Below are positions 9,093 to 16,918 of a stretch of 64,000 bases of DNA, one piece after another. The notes under the pieces are model-generated. The model made no database searches. It was given only the letters and a program-made list of their open reading frames with translations, and had not been told where the DNA came from. Both the position numbers and the translations under genes were made by a program. Each line of letters begins with the position of its first letter. Position 1 is the first letter of the stretch. Origin of the DNA: Flavobacteriaceae bacterium (GTDB lineage Bacteria > Bacteroidota > Bacteroidia > Flavobacteriales > Flavobacteriaceae); NCBI GenBank assembly GCA_947448525.1, contig CANFNV010000002.1, positions 178,633 through 242,632 on the forward strand, in the 5' to 3' direction.

Positions 9093-11176
9093 TCAAAATT
9101 GCACTATTTGGACCAGAATCTTCTGGAAAAACTACTCTTGCATCACAACTCGCATCAGCATTTAATACTGTTTGGATTCCTGAATTTGCACGTGATTATT
9201 TACAAGATAAATGGAATTTTAAACAAGAAATATGTTCGCAAGAAGATTTAATTTCCATTGCAATTGGGCAAACCAATCTTGAAAATGAAGCTTTAAACCA
9301 AGCTAATAAACTGCTTTTTTGTGACACCAATTTGCTGGTTACTAAAGTTTATTCAGACATCTATTTTAATAATTGTGATGCAATTCTTGAAAACGCAGCC
9401 AAGTCACATAAATATGAACTAATTTTTCTTACTGATGTTGATGTTCCTTGGCAAGCAGATGATTTGAGGGACAAACCAAGTGGCAGAGAAAACACATTAG
9501 CTATTTTTGAAAAGGCATTAATTGATTTTCAAAAACCGTATATTAAGTTGTCTGGAACCAAGGAAGAGCGATTAGAAAAAGCAACCAAAATCACAAATGA
9601 CTTTCTAGAAGCCAGAGAATTAGGGCTAAATTCATTTGACTTTATTAAAATTTATCATCGGAATATTAAAATGGAAACCATAAAATTTCAATTTAACATT
9701 TTAAAAAATGGAATTCCAAAAATCCTTCTTGATCGAGCTGCAGTTAAAAACGACGGAATAACAGCACTTTCAGAAGAAGAAGCCAAATATTTTTCTAATT
9801 TTTTTGATGATAAAAAAACAAGCTTGAAACTCAAAAAGTTCGTTCCGGCATCCGGAGCAGCTAGTAGAATGTTTAAATTTTTAAATGAATTTTTAAATGA
9901 ATTTAAACTTGGCGAAGAAAGCATAAATGCATACATAAACAGAAAAAAAGATAAAAATTTACCTGTTTTTTTAATAGCTAAAGAAAAATTACCCTTTTAT
10001 ACTGAGGTTTTAGAAAAAGCCAAACTAACATTTCCCGAATATAATTCCTGGGAAAAAGACCTCAAAGATTTTGGATTTATTAAAACCATGATTTCTCCAA
10101 AACAGTTTGATTTTGCCAACAAACCTAAAGGTGTTTTGCCTTTTCATAAATACGAATCCCATACATCTACGGCGATTGAAGAACACCTAAACGAGTGTGT
10201 TTTCTATGCTGCATCTAATGAAAAATCATTCATTCATTTTACGGTTTCCCAAGAGCATCAAGAAGATTTTGAAGCGATAATAAACAAAGTAAGAGGTAAA
10301 ATTGAAAATAAATCAAATGTAAATATTGATGTTAAATATTCGTATCAAGATAAATCTACCGATGTTATTGCCCTAGATTTAGAAGGAAACCCATTTAGAG
10401 ACGAGAATGAAAGTATTGTCTTCCGTCCGGGAGGTCACGGTTCTTTGATTGACAACCTGAATAATTTGAATGCCGATATTGTTTTTATTAAGAATATTGA
10501 TAATGTGATTCAAAATCATATAGAAATCATCTCTTTATATAAGAAAGCCTTGGCCGGAATATTAATTCAACATCAAGAAGCTATTTTTAAGCATTTGAAA
10601 CTGCTAAATAGCAGTTCGATTTCTAATGAAGATTTAAACCAAATTGAGAATTATATCAAATTTAATTTGAATATAGGAATTAAAGACGATTTTATAAAAT
10701 ATACTAAAGAAAGTAAAATAGACCATTTAATAACTATTTTAAATAGGCCTATTAGAGTTTGTGGAATGGTAAAAAATGAAGGTGAACCTGGTGGTGGACC
10801 ATTTTGGGTAACTGATAAAAAAGGAAAAACATTTCTTCAAATAATTGAGTCTTCTCAAATGGATAAAAAAGACGAAAATCAAATAAAAATATTTGAAAGT
10901 GCTACTCATTTTAATCCAGTAGATTTGGTGTGTGGAATTAAAAATTACAACGGACAGAAATTCGATTTGAATCAATATATTGACCCTAATTCTGGTTTTG
11001 TAGTTGAAAAAAATCACAAAGGTAAACCCTATAATGCTTTTGAGCTTCCTGGATTATGGAATGGAGCCATGGCTAAATGGATGACTATTTTTGTTGAAGT
11101 GCCTTTAATAACTTTTAATCCAGTTAAAACGGTTAACGATTTATTGAAACCCTCACACCAACCTTTAGATTTCTAA
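9056..11176 (+). CDS. Fusion of NadR-like ribosylnicotinamide-kinase ATPase and DUF4301 domain
   Basis: A single 706-residue frame. Residues ~10-190 are a P-loop domain like the C-terminal kinase half of NadR: Walker A GPESSGKT at 19-26, then WIPEFARDYL, FCDTNLLVTKVYSD and a Walker-B-like LIFLTDVDVPW. From ~195 to the end it matches DUF4301, with a conserved core KFVPASGAASRMFKFL, then FRPGGHGSLI and a Gly/Pro-rich NEGEPGGGPFWV. DUF4301 has no established function that I can name. The usual N-terminal region of DUF4301 (FIK...FQFNILKNGIPK) is present, so nothing appears missing at the junction. Overlap with pnuC suggests a role in salvage of a nucleoside-like vitamin. The stop codon overlaps the next start. 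Confidence 0.8.
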   Translation: MEENLKQQPTEIIKIALFGPESSGKTTLASQLASAFNTVWIPEFARDYLQDKWNFKQEICSQEDLISIAIGQTNLENEALNQANKLLFCDTNLLVTKVYSDIYFNNCDAILENAAKSHKYELIFLTDVDVPWQADDLRDKPSGRENTLAIFEKALIDFQKPYIKLSGTKEERLEKATKITNDFLEARELGLNSFDFIKIYHRNIKMETIKFQFNILKNGIPKILLDRAAVKNDGITALSEEEAKYFSNFFDDKKTSLKLKKFVPASGAASRMFKFLNEFLNEFKLGEESINAYINRKKDKNLPVFLIAKEKLPFYTEVLEKAKLTFPEYNSWEKDLKDFGFIKTMISPKQFDFANKPKGVLPFHKYESHTSTAIEEHLNECVFYAASNEKSFIHFTVSQEHQEDFEAIINKVRGKIENKSNVNIDVKYSYQDKSTDVIALDLEGNPFRDENESIVFRPGGHGSLIDNLNNLNADIVFIKNIDNVIQNHIEIISLYKKALAGILIQHQEAIFKHLKLLNSSSISNEDLNQIENYIKFNLNIGIKDDFIKYTKESKIDHLITILNRPIRVCGMVKNEGEPGGGPFWVTDKKGKTFLQIIESSQMDKKDENQIKIFESATHFNPVDLVCGIKNYNGQKFDLNQYIDPNSGFVVEKNHKGKPYNAFELPGLWNGAMAKWMTIFVEVPLITFNPVKTVNDLLKPSHQPLDF

Positions 11177-11577
11177 TGGAACAACAAAGGATTTTATCTG
11201 AATTAAGTTTCAAAGCTGTAAGAAGTTCTGGCGCTGGAGGTCAAAACGTAAATAAGGTTTCTTCTAAAGTGATTTTGACTTTTGATTTATTAAACTCATT
11301 AGCTTTGTCTGATGAAGAAAAAAAATTATCTCAAAAAAAATTAAAATCGAAACTAACTCTTGAAGGAATTCTAATTTTGAATTGTGATGAAGACAGAAGC
11401 CAATTAAAAAACAAAACCATTGTTACCAAACGCTTCCTAGAAATTATAGAAAAGTCATTAGTGGTTCCAAATCCAAGAAAAGCTACTAAAATTCCAAAAT
11501 CCGTGATAGAAAAACGGTTAAAAGACAAGTCTTCCATTGCCGAAATAAAGCAAAACAGAAAGAAACCAGAGTTATAA
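11176..11577 (+). CDS. arfB: ArfB/YaeJ-type peptidyl-tRNA hydrolase for ribosome rescue
   Basis: The 133-residue protein has the class I release-factor catalytic GGQ in SSGAGGQNVNKVSSKV (~16-31) but no stop-codon recognition domain. It ends in the basic tail typical of ArfB (KDKSSIAEIKQNRKKPEL), which enters the mRNA channel of stalled ribosomes. The enzyme releases peptides from non-stop complexes independently of a stop codon. It begins in a TAATG overlap with the fusion gene upstream, so it is probably translationally coupled. Length and motifs are normal. Confidence 0.92.
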   Translation: MEQQRILSELSFKAVRSSGAGGQNVNKVSSKVILTFDLLNSLALSDEEKKLSQKKLKSKLTLEGILILNCDEDRSQLKNKTIVTKRFLEIIEKSLVVPNPRKATKIPKSVIEKRLKDKSSIAEIKQNRKKPEL

Positions 11578-11645
11578 ACTTCAATTTCTAAAAACCATTT
11601 TTTTGACTTTTACATTTGCTATTGCAATTGTCATTGATTTTGTCT

Positions 11646-11653
11646 TATCTTTG
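11646..11653 (+). promoter_or_regulatory. Promoter of the TPP riboswitch leader
   Basis: TATCTTTG matches the Bacteroidota -7 consensus. A TTG at 11622-11624 lies 21 bp upstream, within the accepted 17-23 bp range. The predicted start (about 11660) is just before the aptamer. Confidence 0.65.
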
Positions 11654-11660
11654 ACCTGTC

Positions 11661-11740
11661 TCAAAAGGGGTGCTCTAAATAACGAGCTGAGATTATACCC
11701 AATGAACCTGAGCAGGTAATGCTGCTAAGGGAAAAATGAC
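11661..11740 (+). ncRNA. TPP (THI-box) riboswitch
   Basis: The conserved THI-box elements appear in order: GGGGTGC (11667-11673), GCTGAGAT (11685-11692), ACCC (11697-11700), GAACCTGA (11704-11711), the CAGGTAATGCTGC segment and AAGGGA (11728-11733). TPP binding should switch off the downstream TonB-dependent receptor. No intrinsic terminator is obvious in the 100 bp before the ATG, so translational control is more likely. Confidence 0.93.
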
Positions 11741-11776
11741 AAACTAATTTATAGTGTGCTCGCTATATATTGTCAT
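11736..11776 (+). promoter_or_regulatory. Stem-loop after the TPP aptamer
   Basis: ATGACAA (11736-11742) pairs with TTGTCAT (11770-11776), and TATAG (11750-11754) with CTATA (11763-11767) inside. There is no T-run. It may be part of the expression platform. Confidence 0.45.
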
Positions 11777-11843
11777 AGGAAACAAACATTTTATTTTTAA
11801 TCAAAGAATAATCACCTCTTTTTATTTGTAAAACAGTTTACGA

Positions 11844-14036
11844 ATGGAAATTTTATTTAGTCAAAATTCAAAGTTCAAAATTCGGAAGTCAAAAGCATTT
11901 TATCTGGTATCTTTTCTCTTTTCACTTTGTTCTGCTCTCTCCTTCTCTCAAGAAAAACCAAAAGATTCTACCAAAGTTACACAACTTGATGACGTTTTAG
12001 TTTCGGCAGTTCGAGCCTACAAGAATAATCCGGTTACGTTTACCAACGTTAGTAAGGAAGAGATAGCTCCCAGGAATTTAGGACAAGATATTCCCATCTT
12101 ACTAAACTATTTGCCGTCTGTTGTTACCTCTACAGATGCCGGAAACGGAGTAGGGTATACATACATGCGTGTTCGTGGTGCCGATGGCTCAAGGGTTAAT
12201 GTTACGCTCAATGGCGTTCCGTTTAACGATAGTGAAAGCCACGGTACTTATTTTGTAGATTTACCTGATTTTGCTTCTTCCATAGAAAGTATTCAATTGC
12301 AACGAGGTGTTGGAGCTTCAACCAATGGTGCCGGTGCTTTTGGAGCTAGTTTGAATGTGCAAACTAAATCGATTCAAGAAAAAGCGTATGCAGAAATTTC
12401 GAATTCAGTTGGAAGTTATGCTACGAGAAAACACACGTTAGCTTTCGGAACCGGCTTGCACAATAATTTTGAAATCAATGCCAGAATTTCCGAAATAGCT
12501 TCAAATGGGTATATTGACCGAGCGTCAAGCAAAATGTTTGGGTACTTTTTTAATTTGAATTATCTTAAAAAATCAACATCAATACAATTTCTTGCTTTCG
12601 GTGGAAAAGAAAAAACGTATCAAGCATGGAATGGCATTGAAGATTTAGATAAACTCGAAAATGACCGAACTTTCAACCCATCGGGAATGTATTTTGATGC
12701 CAACGGCATCATGAAATTCTATGATAATGAAACTGATAATTATTGGCAAAATCACTTTCAATTGCATTGGTCCGAAAAATGGTCCGAAAAATGGATTTCG
12801 AAAGTTGCTCTTCATTACACTTTAGGGAAAGGTTATTATCAGCAATACAAGCAAGATCAGATTTTAGCCGATTATAACTTTCCCGATTATCAATCCAATA
12901 CCACTTCCGATTTAATTCGGAAATTATGGTTGGATAATGGCTTTTTCGGAACCACATTTTCATTAAATTACAAAAATAATAAAACCGACATTATTTTTGG
13001 CGGTGCTGCTAATCGGTATTTAGGAAAACATTTTGGCGAAGTAGTTTGGACGCAGTATTATGTGCCATCTACCAATAGATATTACAATAATTACGGAAAT
13101 AAAGACGATGTTAATTTCTACACAAAAGTTTCACAAACTCATGGTAAAATAAACTTTTATGCCGATTTGCAATACCGATTGGTTTTTTACAAAGCATCGA
13201 GTATTTATTTTAATGATGTTAACGATTCGTTTCATTTTTTCAATCCTAAAGTAGGTACTAACTACCAATTGAATGCCAAAAATGCCCTTTATGCTTATAT
13301 TGGAATTGCAAACAAAGAACCACGACGCGAAGATTATGAAAATGGAAGTGTTAAACCAGAACATTTATTAGATTATGAATTGGGATGGAAGTACAATTCT
13401 AAAAAAGTAGCTATAAATACTAACGCTTTTTATATGAAATATAAAGATCAGTTGGTGATGACCGGCGCCTTGAACAATGTGGGATCGCCTGTTTTTACTA
13501 ATAGTGGCGACAGTTACCGTGTTGGATTAGAAATCGAATCGGTAATTAGACTTAACTCTCGATTTAGATTGCAGCCCAACATTACCATAAGTCAAAACAA
13601 AAACAGAGATTTCTATTTTCAACGCGATGGCATTCTAGAAAACTTAGGAACCACTAATATTGCTTTTTCTCCCAACATTATCTTTGGTAATGCTACTACA
13701 TTCGAACCCATTAAAAATTTAAACCTAATTTTGTTAAATAAGTTTGTGGGCAAACAATTTATGGGAAATATCGATTCTCAAAGATCTATTTTGAAAGATT
13801 ACAATGTTCATGATTTTAATATTACCTATTTGTGGACCATAAATAAAGGAATTCAATCGATACTTTTTTCTGGATTGGTAAATAATGTTTTCAATCGAAA
13901 GTACATTTCTAATGGATACTTTTATACTTATGATGATACTTATTCAACACCGGGTGTAACTAAAACCATTCAAGGTTCAGGGTATTATCCGCAAGCAACT
14001 AGAAACTTTTTAATTGGCGCTACTTTGAAGTTTTAG
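11844..14036 (+). CDS. TonB-dependent outer-membrane receptor, predicted thiamine uptake
   Basis: The 730-residue receptor has a signal peptide (~18-36), a TonB-box/plug region with LDDVLVSAVRA and the plug core YMRVRGADGSRVNVTLNGVPFNDSE..., then a beta-barrel ending in aromatic NFLIGATLKF. Members of this family import large or scarce nutrients using TonB energy. The TPP riboswitch in its leader makes thiamine or a thiamine phosphate the likely substrate. No inner-membrane thiamine transporter follows; the nearest candidate is the PnuC-like gene upstream on the same strand. The first ~15 residues before the signal peptide are encoded by a short direct repeat, so the true start may differ, but no later start codon fits. 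Confidence 0.9.
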   Translation: MEILFSQNSKFKIRKSKAFYLVSFLFSLCSALSFSQEKPKDSTKVTQLDDVLVSAVRAYKNNPVTFTNVSKEEIAPRNLGQDIPILLNYLPSVVTSTDAGNGVGYTYMRVRGADGSRVNVTLNGVPFNDSESHGTYFVDLPDFASSIESIQLQRGVGASTNGAGAFGASLNVQTKSIQEKAYAEISNSVGSYATRKHTLAFGTGLHNNFEINARISEIASNGYIDRASSKMFGYFFNLNYLKKSTSIQFLAFGGKEKTYQAWNGIEDLDKLENDRTFNPSGMYFDANGIMKFYDNETDNYWQNHFQLHWSEKWSEKWISKVALHYTLGKGYYQQYKQDQILADYNFPDYQSNTTSDLIRKLWLDNGFFGTTFSLNYKNNKTDIIFGGAANRYLGKHFGEVVWTQYYVPSTNRYYNNYGNKDDVNFYTKVSQTHGKINFYADLQYRLVFYKASSIYFNDVNDSFHFFNPKVGTNYQLNAKNALYAYIGIANKEPRREDYENGSVKPEHLLDYELGWKYNSKKVAINTNAFYMKYKDQLVMTGALNNVGSPVFTNSGDSYRVGLEIESVIRLNSRFRLQPNITISQNKNRDFYFQRDGILENLGTTNIAFSPNIIFGNATTFEPIKNLNLILLNKFVGKQFMGNIDSQRSILKDYNVHDFNITYLWTINKGIQSILFSGLVNNVFNRKYISNGYFYTYDDTYSTPGVTKTIQGSGYYPQATRNFLIGATLKF

Positions 14037-14047
14037 ATTTTAAAAAT

Positions 14048-14114
14048 CCAAGTTAATTTTTAAAAATTGCCCAAATAGTGTCAAAATTTTTGGGGCAGGT
14101 TCATTCTAACTTGG
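14048..14114 (+). terminator. Possible terminator after the TonB-dependent receptor
   Basis: CCAAGTTA (14048-14055) and TAACTTGG (14107-14114) form the base of a long imperfect stem with inner TGCCC/GGGCA pairing, followed by a T-rich stretch. It lies in the convergent gap before the minus-strand lipoprotein. Confidence 0.45.
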
Positions 14115-14122
14115 CTTTTCTT

Positions 14123-14545
14123 TTAATTATAAACTCGTATCAAATCTCCGTTAACTTCAACACGATAGGGTTTTAAAGGATATTGTTTCCCGGCACTTTG
14201 ACCCGTAAATAAATTATAATTTTCACTTCCGCAGGGGCAATTGGCATTGGAGCCACTTATGGTTAAAGTAGAACAACTTGATAAATCTTGATTAGGGCAT
14301 GCGCCGTCGTACGCATTATAACCACTTCCAGTATTAAAAATGATCACGCCTCTTGATGGACCATTCGCAGGATAAGCTTTTACCGCATTCCCAGTAAAGT
14401 TTAAGGCGCTGTAACTTGGTAAACTTTTATTTAAATCGATTGAGAAAGCATAATTTGGCAAATAAGGATTGTTGTTATTAAATTTGTCTTTACTACAACC
14501 AAAAAGGAATGTTAAAATAAGAATTGAAGAAAGTATTTTTTTCAT
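14123..14545 (-). CDS. Rieske-like lipoprotein lacking histidine ligands
   Basis: The 140-residue protein has a lipoprotein signal peptide with lipobox LFGC (Cys 17). The remainder resembles small Rieske-fold proteins: a YDGACPNQDLSSC segment at the first ligand position and NCPCGSENYNLFTGQ at the second, then YRVEVNGDLIRVYN. A true Rieske [2Fe-2S] centre needs two Cys and two His. This protein contains no histidine at all, so a classical Rieske cluster is impossible. Four cysteines remain in the core and could form disulfides or bind metal otherwise. Function unknown. It is convergent with the TonB receptor and stands alone. Confidence 0.8.
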   Translation of the reverse strand: MKKILSSILILTFLFGCSKDKFNNNNPYLPNYAFSIDLNKSLPSYSALNFTGNAVKAYPANGPSRGVIIFNTGSGYNAYDGACPNQDLSSCSTLTISGSNANCPCGSENYNLFTGQSAGKQYPLKPYRVEVNGDLIRVYN

Positions 14546-14558
14546 GTTAAAAATTTAT

Positions 14559-14566
14559 CAAAAGTA
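14559..14566 (-). promoter_or_regulatory. Candidate -7 box for the Rieske-like lipoprotein
   Basis: The minus strand reads TACTTTTG (TAnnTTTG) 14 bp before the start codon. A matching TTG box was not found at the normal spacing. Confidence 0.4.
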
Positions 14567-14644
14567 TAGTTCAAAAAAAAATTAATTTAATTAACTTTGT
14601 ATTGCATTATTAAACAAAAGTAAGAATTTAATAAACAAAATACA

Positions 14645-14652
14645 TATCTTTG
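14645..14652 (+). promoter_or_regulatory. Candidate -7 box upstream of greA
   Basis: TATCTTTG matches TAnnTTTG, and another match (TAACTTTG) lies at 14592-14599. Neither has a clear TTG box at 17-23 bp. The hairpin at 14660-14681 would lie at the very start of a transcript from the nearer box. Confidence 0.4.
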
Positions 14653-14659
14653 AAAAAAG

Positions 14660-14681
14660 AAATCCCGTCTTCATGGGATTT
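14660..14681 (+). terminator. Terminator-like hairpin upstream of greA
   Basis: AAATCCC (14660-14666) and GGGATTT (14675-14681) enclose an 8-nt loop, and a T-run follows on the plus strand. An A-run on the other side makes it potentially bidirectional. It could be a leader attenuator, the end of a very short RNA, or a stray terminator. Confidence 0.5.
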
Positions 14682-14779
14682 TTTCTATTTTATAATAACA
14701 ACAAATAAGTATTTTTAATATACTACAAACAAAATAATAACTTCTTTAGAAAATAAGAAGTAAATAAAGAAATGAAATT

Positions 14780-15256
14780 ATGAGCACGGTATCTTATTAC
14801 ACAATAGAAGGGTTAAAAAAACTTAGAGAAGAATTAGATCATTTAAAAAGCGTGATGCGTCCAAAAGCATCAGCTGATATTGCAGAAGCAAGAGATAAAG
14901 GCGATTTATCTGAAAATGCTGAATATGATGCGGCTAAAGAAGCCCAAGGCATGCTAGAAATGCGTATTGCCAAATTGGAAGAAGTGTATTCGAACGCTAG
15001 ATTAATTGACGAAAGTAATTTAGATCTTTCTAAAGTTTTGGTTTTATCTAATGTAAAGATTAAAAATCAAGCTAACGGAATGGAGCTAAAATATACTTTG
15101 GTTGCCGAAAGTGAAGCCGATTTAAAAACCGGAAAAATATCGGTAACTTCTCCAATTGGAAAAGGATTACTGGGAAAATCTGTAGGAGAAATAGCAGAAA
15201 TTACGGTTCCAAACGGGAATTTGAAATTTGAAATTTTAGAAATTTCTAGAGACTAA
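14780..15256 (+). CDS. greA: Transcription elongation factor GreA
   Basis: The 158-residue protein has the N-terminal coiled coil of Gre factors, with the acidic tip DKGDLSENAEYDAAKE (~40-55) that enters the RNA polymerase secondary channel and stimulates cleavage of backtracked RNA. The C-terminal FKBP-like domain shows the family segment TSPIGKGLLGKSVGEIAEI. Length is standard. The HIT-family gene begins 3 bp after its stop, so both are probably co-transcribed. Confidence 0.97.
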   Translation: MSTVSYYTIEGLKKLREELDHLKSVMRPKASADIAEARDKGDLSENAEYDAAKEAQGMLEMRIAKLEEVYSNARLIDESNLDLSKVLVLSNVKIKNQANGMELKYTLVAESEADLKTGKISVTSPIGKGLLGKSVGEIAEITVPNGNLKFEILEISRD

Positions 15257-15259
15257 TTT

Positions 15260-15652
15260 ATGTCTAGTATTTTCACGAAAATAGTAATCGGAGAAATTCC
15301 ATGTTATAAAATTGCTGAAGATGAAAATTTCTTAGCCTTTTTAGACGTAAATCCAAATGCAAAAGGACATACTTTATGCATCCCAAAACAAGAAATAAAG
15401 AAGATTTTTGATATTGAAGATCAATTATATCTTGGCTTGATGGCATTTTCTAAAAAGATAGCAATTGCATTAGAAAAAACAGTACCCTGCAAAAGAATTG
15501 GAATGGCCGTTATCGGTTTGGAAGTACCACACGCCCACGTGCATTTAATTCCGTTAAACGAAATGGACGAGATGCGTTTTCAAAATAAAGTTACTTTAAC
15601 CAAAGAAGAGTTTGAAAATTTAGCAAAAGAAATACAAGAAAATTATAGCTAA
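15260..15652 (+). CDS. HIT-family nucleotide-binding protein
   Basis: The 130-residue histidine-triad protein starts with SIFTKIVIGEIPCYKIAED and carries the catalytic triad motif in HAHVHLIPL (~93-101). Such proteins hydrolyse nucleoside phosphoramidates or related phosphoesters; the exact substrate cannot be read from sequence. It follows greA by 3 bp. The end of the gene is convergent with a sensor kinase 18 bp away. Length and motif are complete. Confidence 0.94.
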   Translation: MSSIFTKIVIGEIPCYKIAEDENFLAFLDVNPNAKGHTLCIPKQEIKKIFDIEDQLYLGLMAFSKKIAIALEKTVPCKRIGMAVIGLEVPHAHVHLIPLNEMDEMRFQNKVTLTKEEFENLAKEIQENYS

Positions 15653-15670
15653 CTCTTGTAAATCCGATTT

Positions 15671-16816
15671 TTATTTTGCTTTCTTATACAAAATCTGCAT
15701 TGTTGTTCCCTTCCCAATTTCTGATTGGAGCACTTTAATTTTTCCTCTGTGGTACTCTTCAACAATTCTTTTTGTTAAAGACAATCCCAATCCCCAACCT
15801 CGTTTTTTAGATGTAAACCCAGGTTCAAAAATACGCTTAAATTGATTCTTCGGAATTCCTTTTCCAGAATCAGAGACATTAATTTTTATTTGTTCCCCTT
15901 CCTTTTCAATAGAAATTTTTAAAGAACCTCTTCCTTTCATGGCGTCAATTGCATTTTTCATTAGGTTTTCAATTGTCCAACTGTGTAATGCTGGATTTAA
16001 AGAAACCATAATTGGTTTATTTGGAGCAGAAAAACTAAATTCAACTTGGTTGGAAAAACGAGATTTTAAATAATCAAACGAGTTTTGTGTTTCTTCAATA
16101 ATGTCTTTTGGTTCTGATATGGGTTCTGAACCAATTTTTGAAAAACGATCCGTGATGGTTTGTAGTCTATTAATATCTTTCTCAATTTCAGAGACAATAG
16201 ATTCATCAAAATTGTCGGCTTTCATAATTTCCAACCAACCAATCAAAGAAGATAAAGGGGTGCCAATTTGATGTGCGGTTTCTTTTGCCATTCCTGCCCA
16301 AAGTTTGTTTTGAGTTGACATTTTAGTGCTTTTGTAAAAATTGTAAACCAACGCTCCAAAAAGAAAAATAATGAGCAATAAAGCTAATGGATAGTATTTT
16401 AATTTATTCAATAAAGTAGAATCGCCATAGTACAAATAATGTATTTTTCCTTTAGAAATAAGCATTATAATGGGTTCATTTTGACTTTTTAATTGTTTTA
16501 GTAGAACGCTTAATTTAATTTTATCCTTTTTAGTTTGCTCATCAACGTTAACCATGTCAATAATCGAATCATTCTCTGTTTTAATAATTGGAATACCTGG
16601 ATTTTTAATAATTTCTAAGGGCAATTCTAAATCAACATTCAAGTCGACACTATTGATTTTTTTTTGAGCAATTGCCCAATTTTTCACTTTTATGCGCTCT
16701 TCTTTTTTAAATATTTGAAAAAATGAATAGGTATTCCAAAGAATAAGTAATACAATAACAAATGAAGTTGCTATAATAATCCATCGAGTAATGTTTCTTC
16801 TTTCAGAAAATTGCAT
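15671..16816 (-). CDS. Orphan membrane sensor histidine kinase
   Basis: The 381-residue kinase has two transmembrane segments (~12-34 and ~142-161) flanking a small extracytoplasmic domain of ~105 residues. The dimerisation/phosphoacceptor motif is AHQIGTPLSSLIGW (His 182), a variant common in Bacteroidota in place of HELRTPL or HEIKNPL. The ATPase domain has NLMKNAIDAM (N288), DSGKG (316-320), FEPGFTSK and GWGLGLSL. No HAMP domain is evident. No response regulator lies next to it, so its partner is encoded elsewhere. It is divergent from the flavin reductase gene. Confidence 0.93.
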   Translation of the reverse strand: MQFSERRNITRWIIIATSFVIVLLILWNTYSFFQIFKKEERIKVKNWAIAQKKINSVDLNVDLELPLEIIKNPGIPIIKTENDSIIDMVNVDEQTKKDKIKLSVLLKQLKSQNEPIIMLISKGKIHYLYYGDSTLLNKLKYYPLALLLIIFLFGALVYNFYKSTKMSTQNKLWAGMAKETAHQIGTPLSSLIGWLEIMKADNFDESIVSEIEKDINRLQTITDRFSKIGSEPISEPKDIIEETQNSFDYLKSRFSNQVEFSFSAPNKPIMVSLNPALHSWTIENLMKNAIDAMKGRGSLKISIEKEGEQIKINVSDSGKGIPKNQFKRIFEPGFTSKKRGWGLGLSLTKRIVEEYHRGKIKVLQSEIGKGTTMQILYKKAK

Positions 16817-16895
16817 TTATAAAATTTTGTTTAAAAGTAAGGATTTTTTTCAATATGGAATTGCTTTTTGAAATTGCCATTTACTCTTTGTTTCT

Positions 16896-16903
16896 TATCT
16901 TTG
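16896..16903 (+). promoter_or_regulatory. Promoter of the flavin reductase gene
   Basis: TATCTTTG preceded by TTG at 16874-16876 with 19 bp spacing, a full match to the Bacteroidota consensus. It supports the ATG at 16919 as start and excludes the longer frame from 16868, which would overlap the promoter. Confidence 0.75.
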
Positions 16904-16918
16904 TTAAAATTAGTTTTT

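Noticed and set aside
9590-9680. Frameshift or missing stop between the NadR-like and DUF4301 parts
   Set aside because: Both domains are complete in a single frame with no gap or duplicated bases visible; reported as a fusion, with re-sequencing as the test.
16868-16918. Longer hydrophobic N-terminus for the flavin reductase, looking like a signal peptide
   Set aside because: A full consensus promoter at 16896-16903 lies within it.
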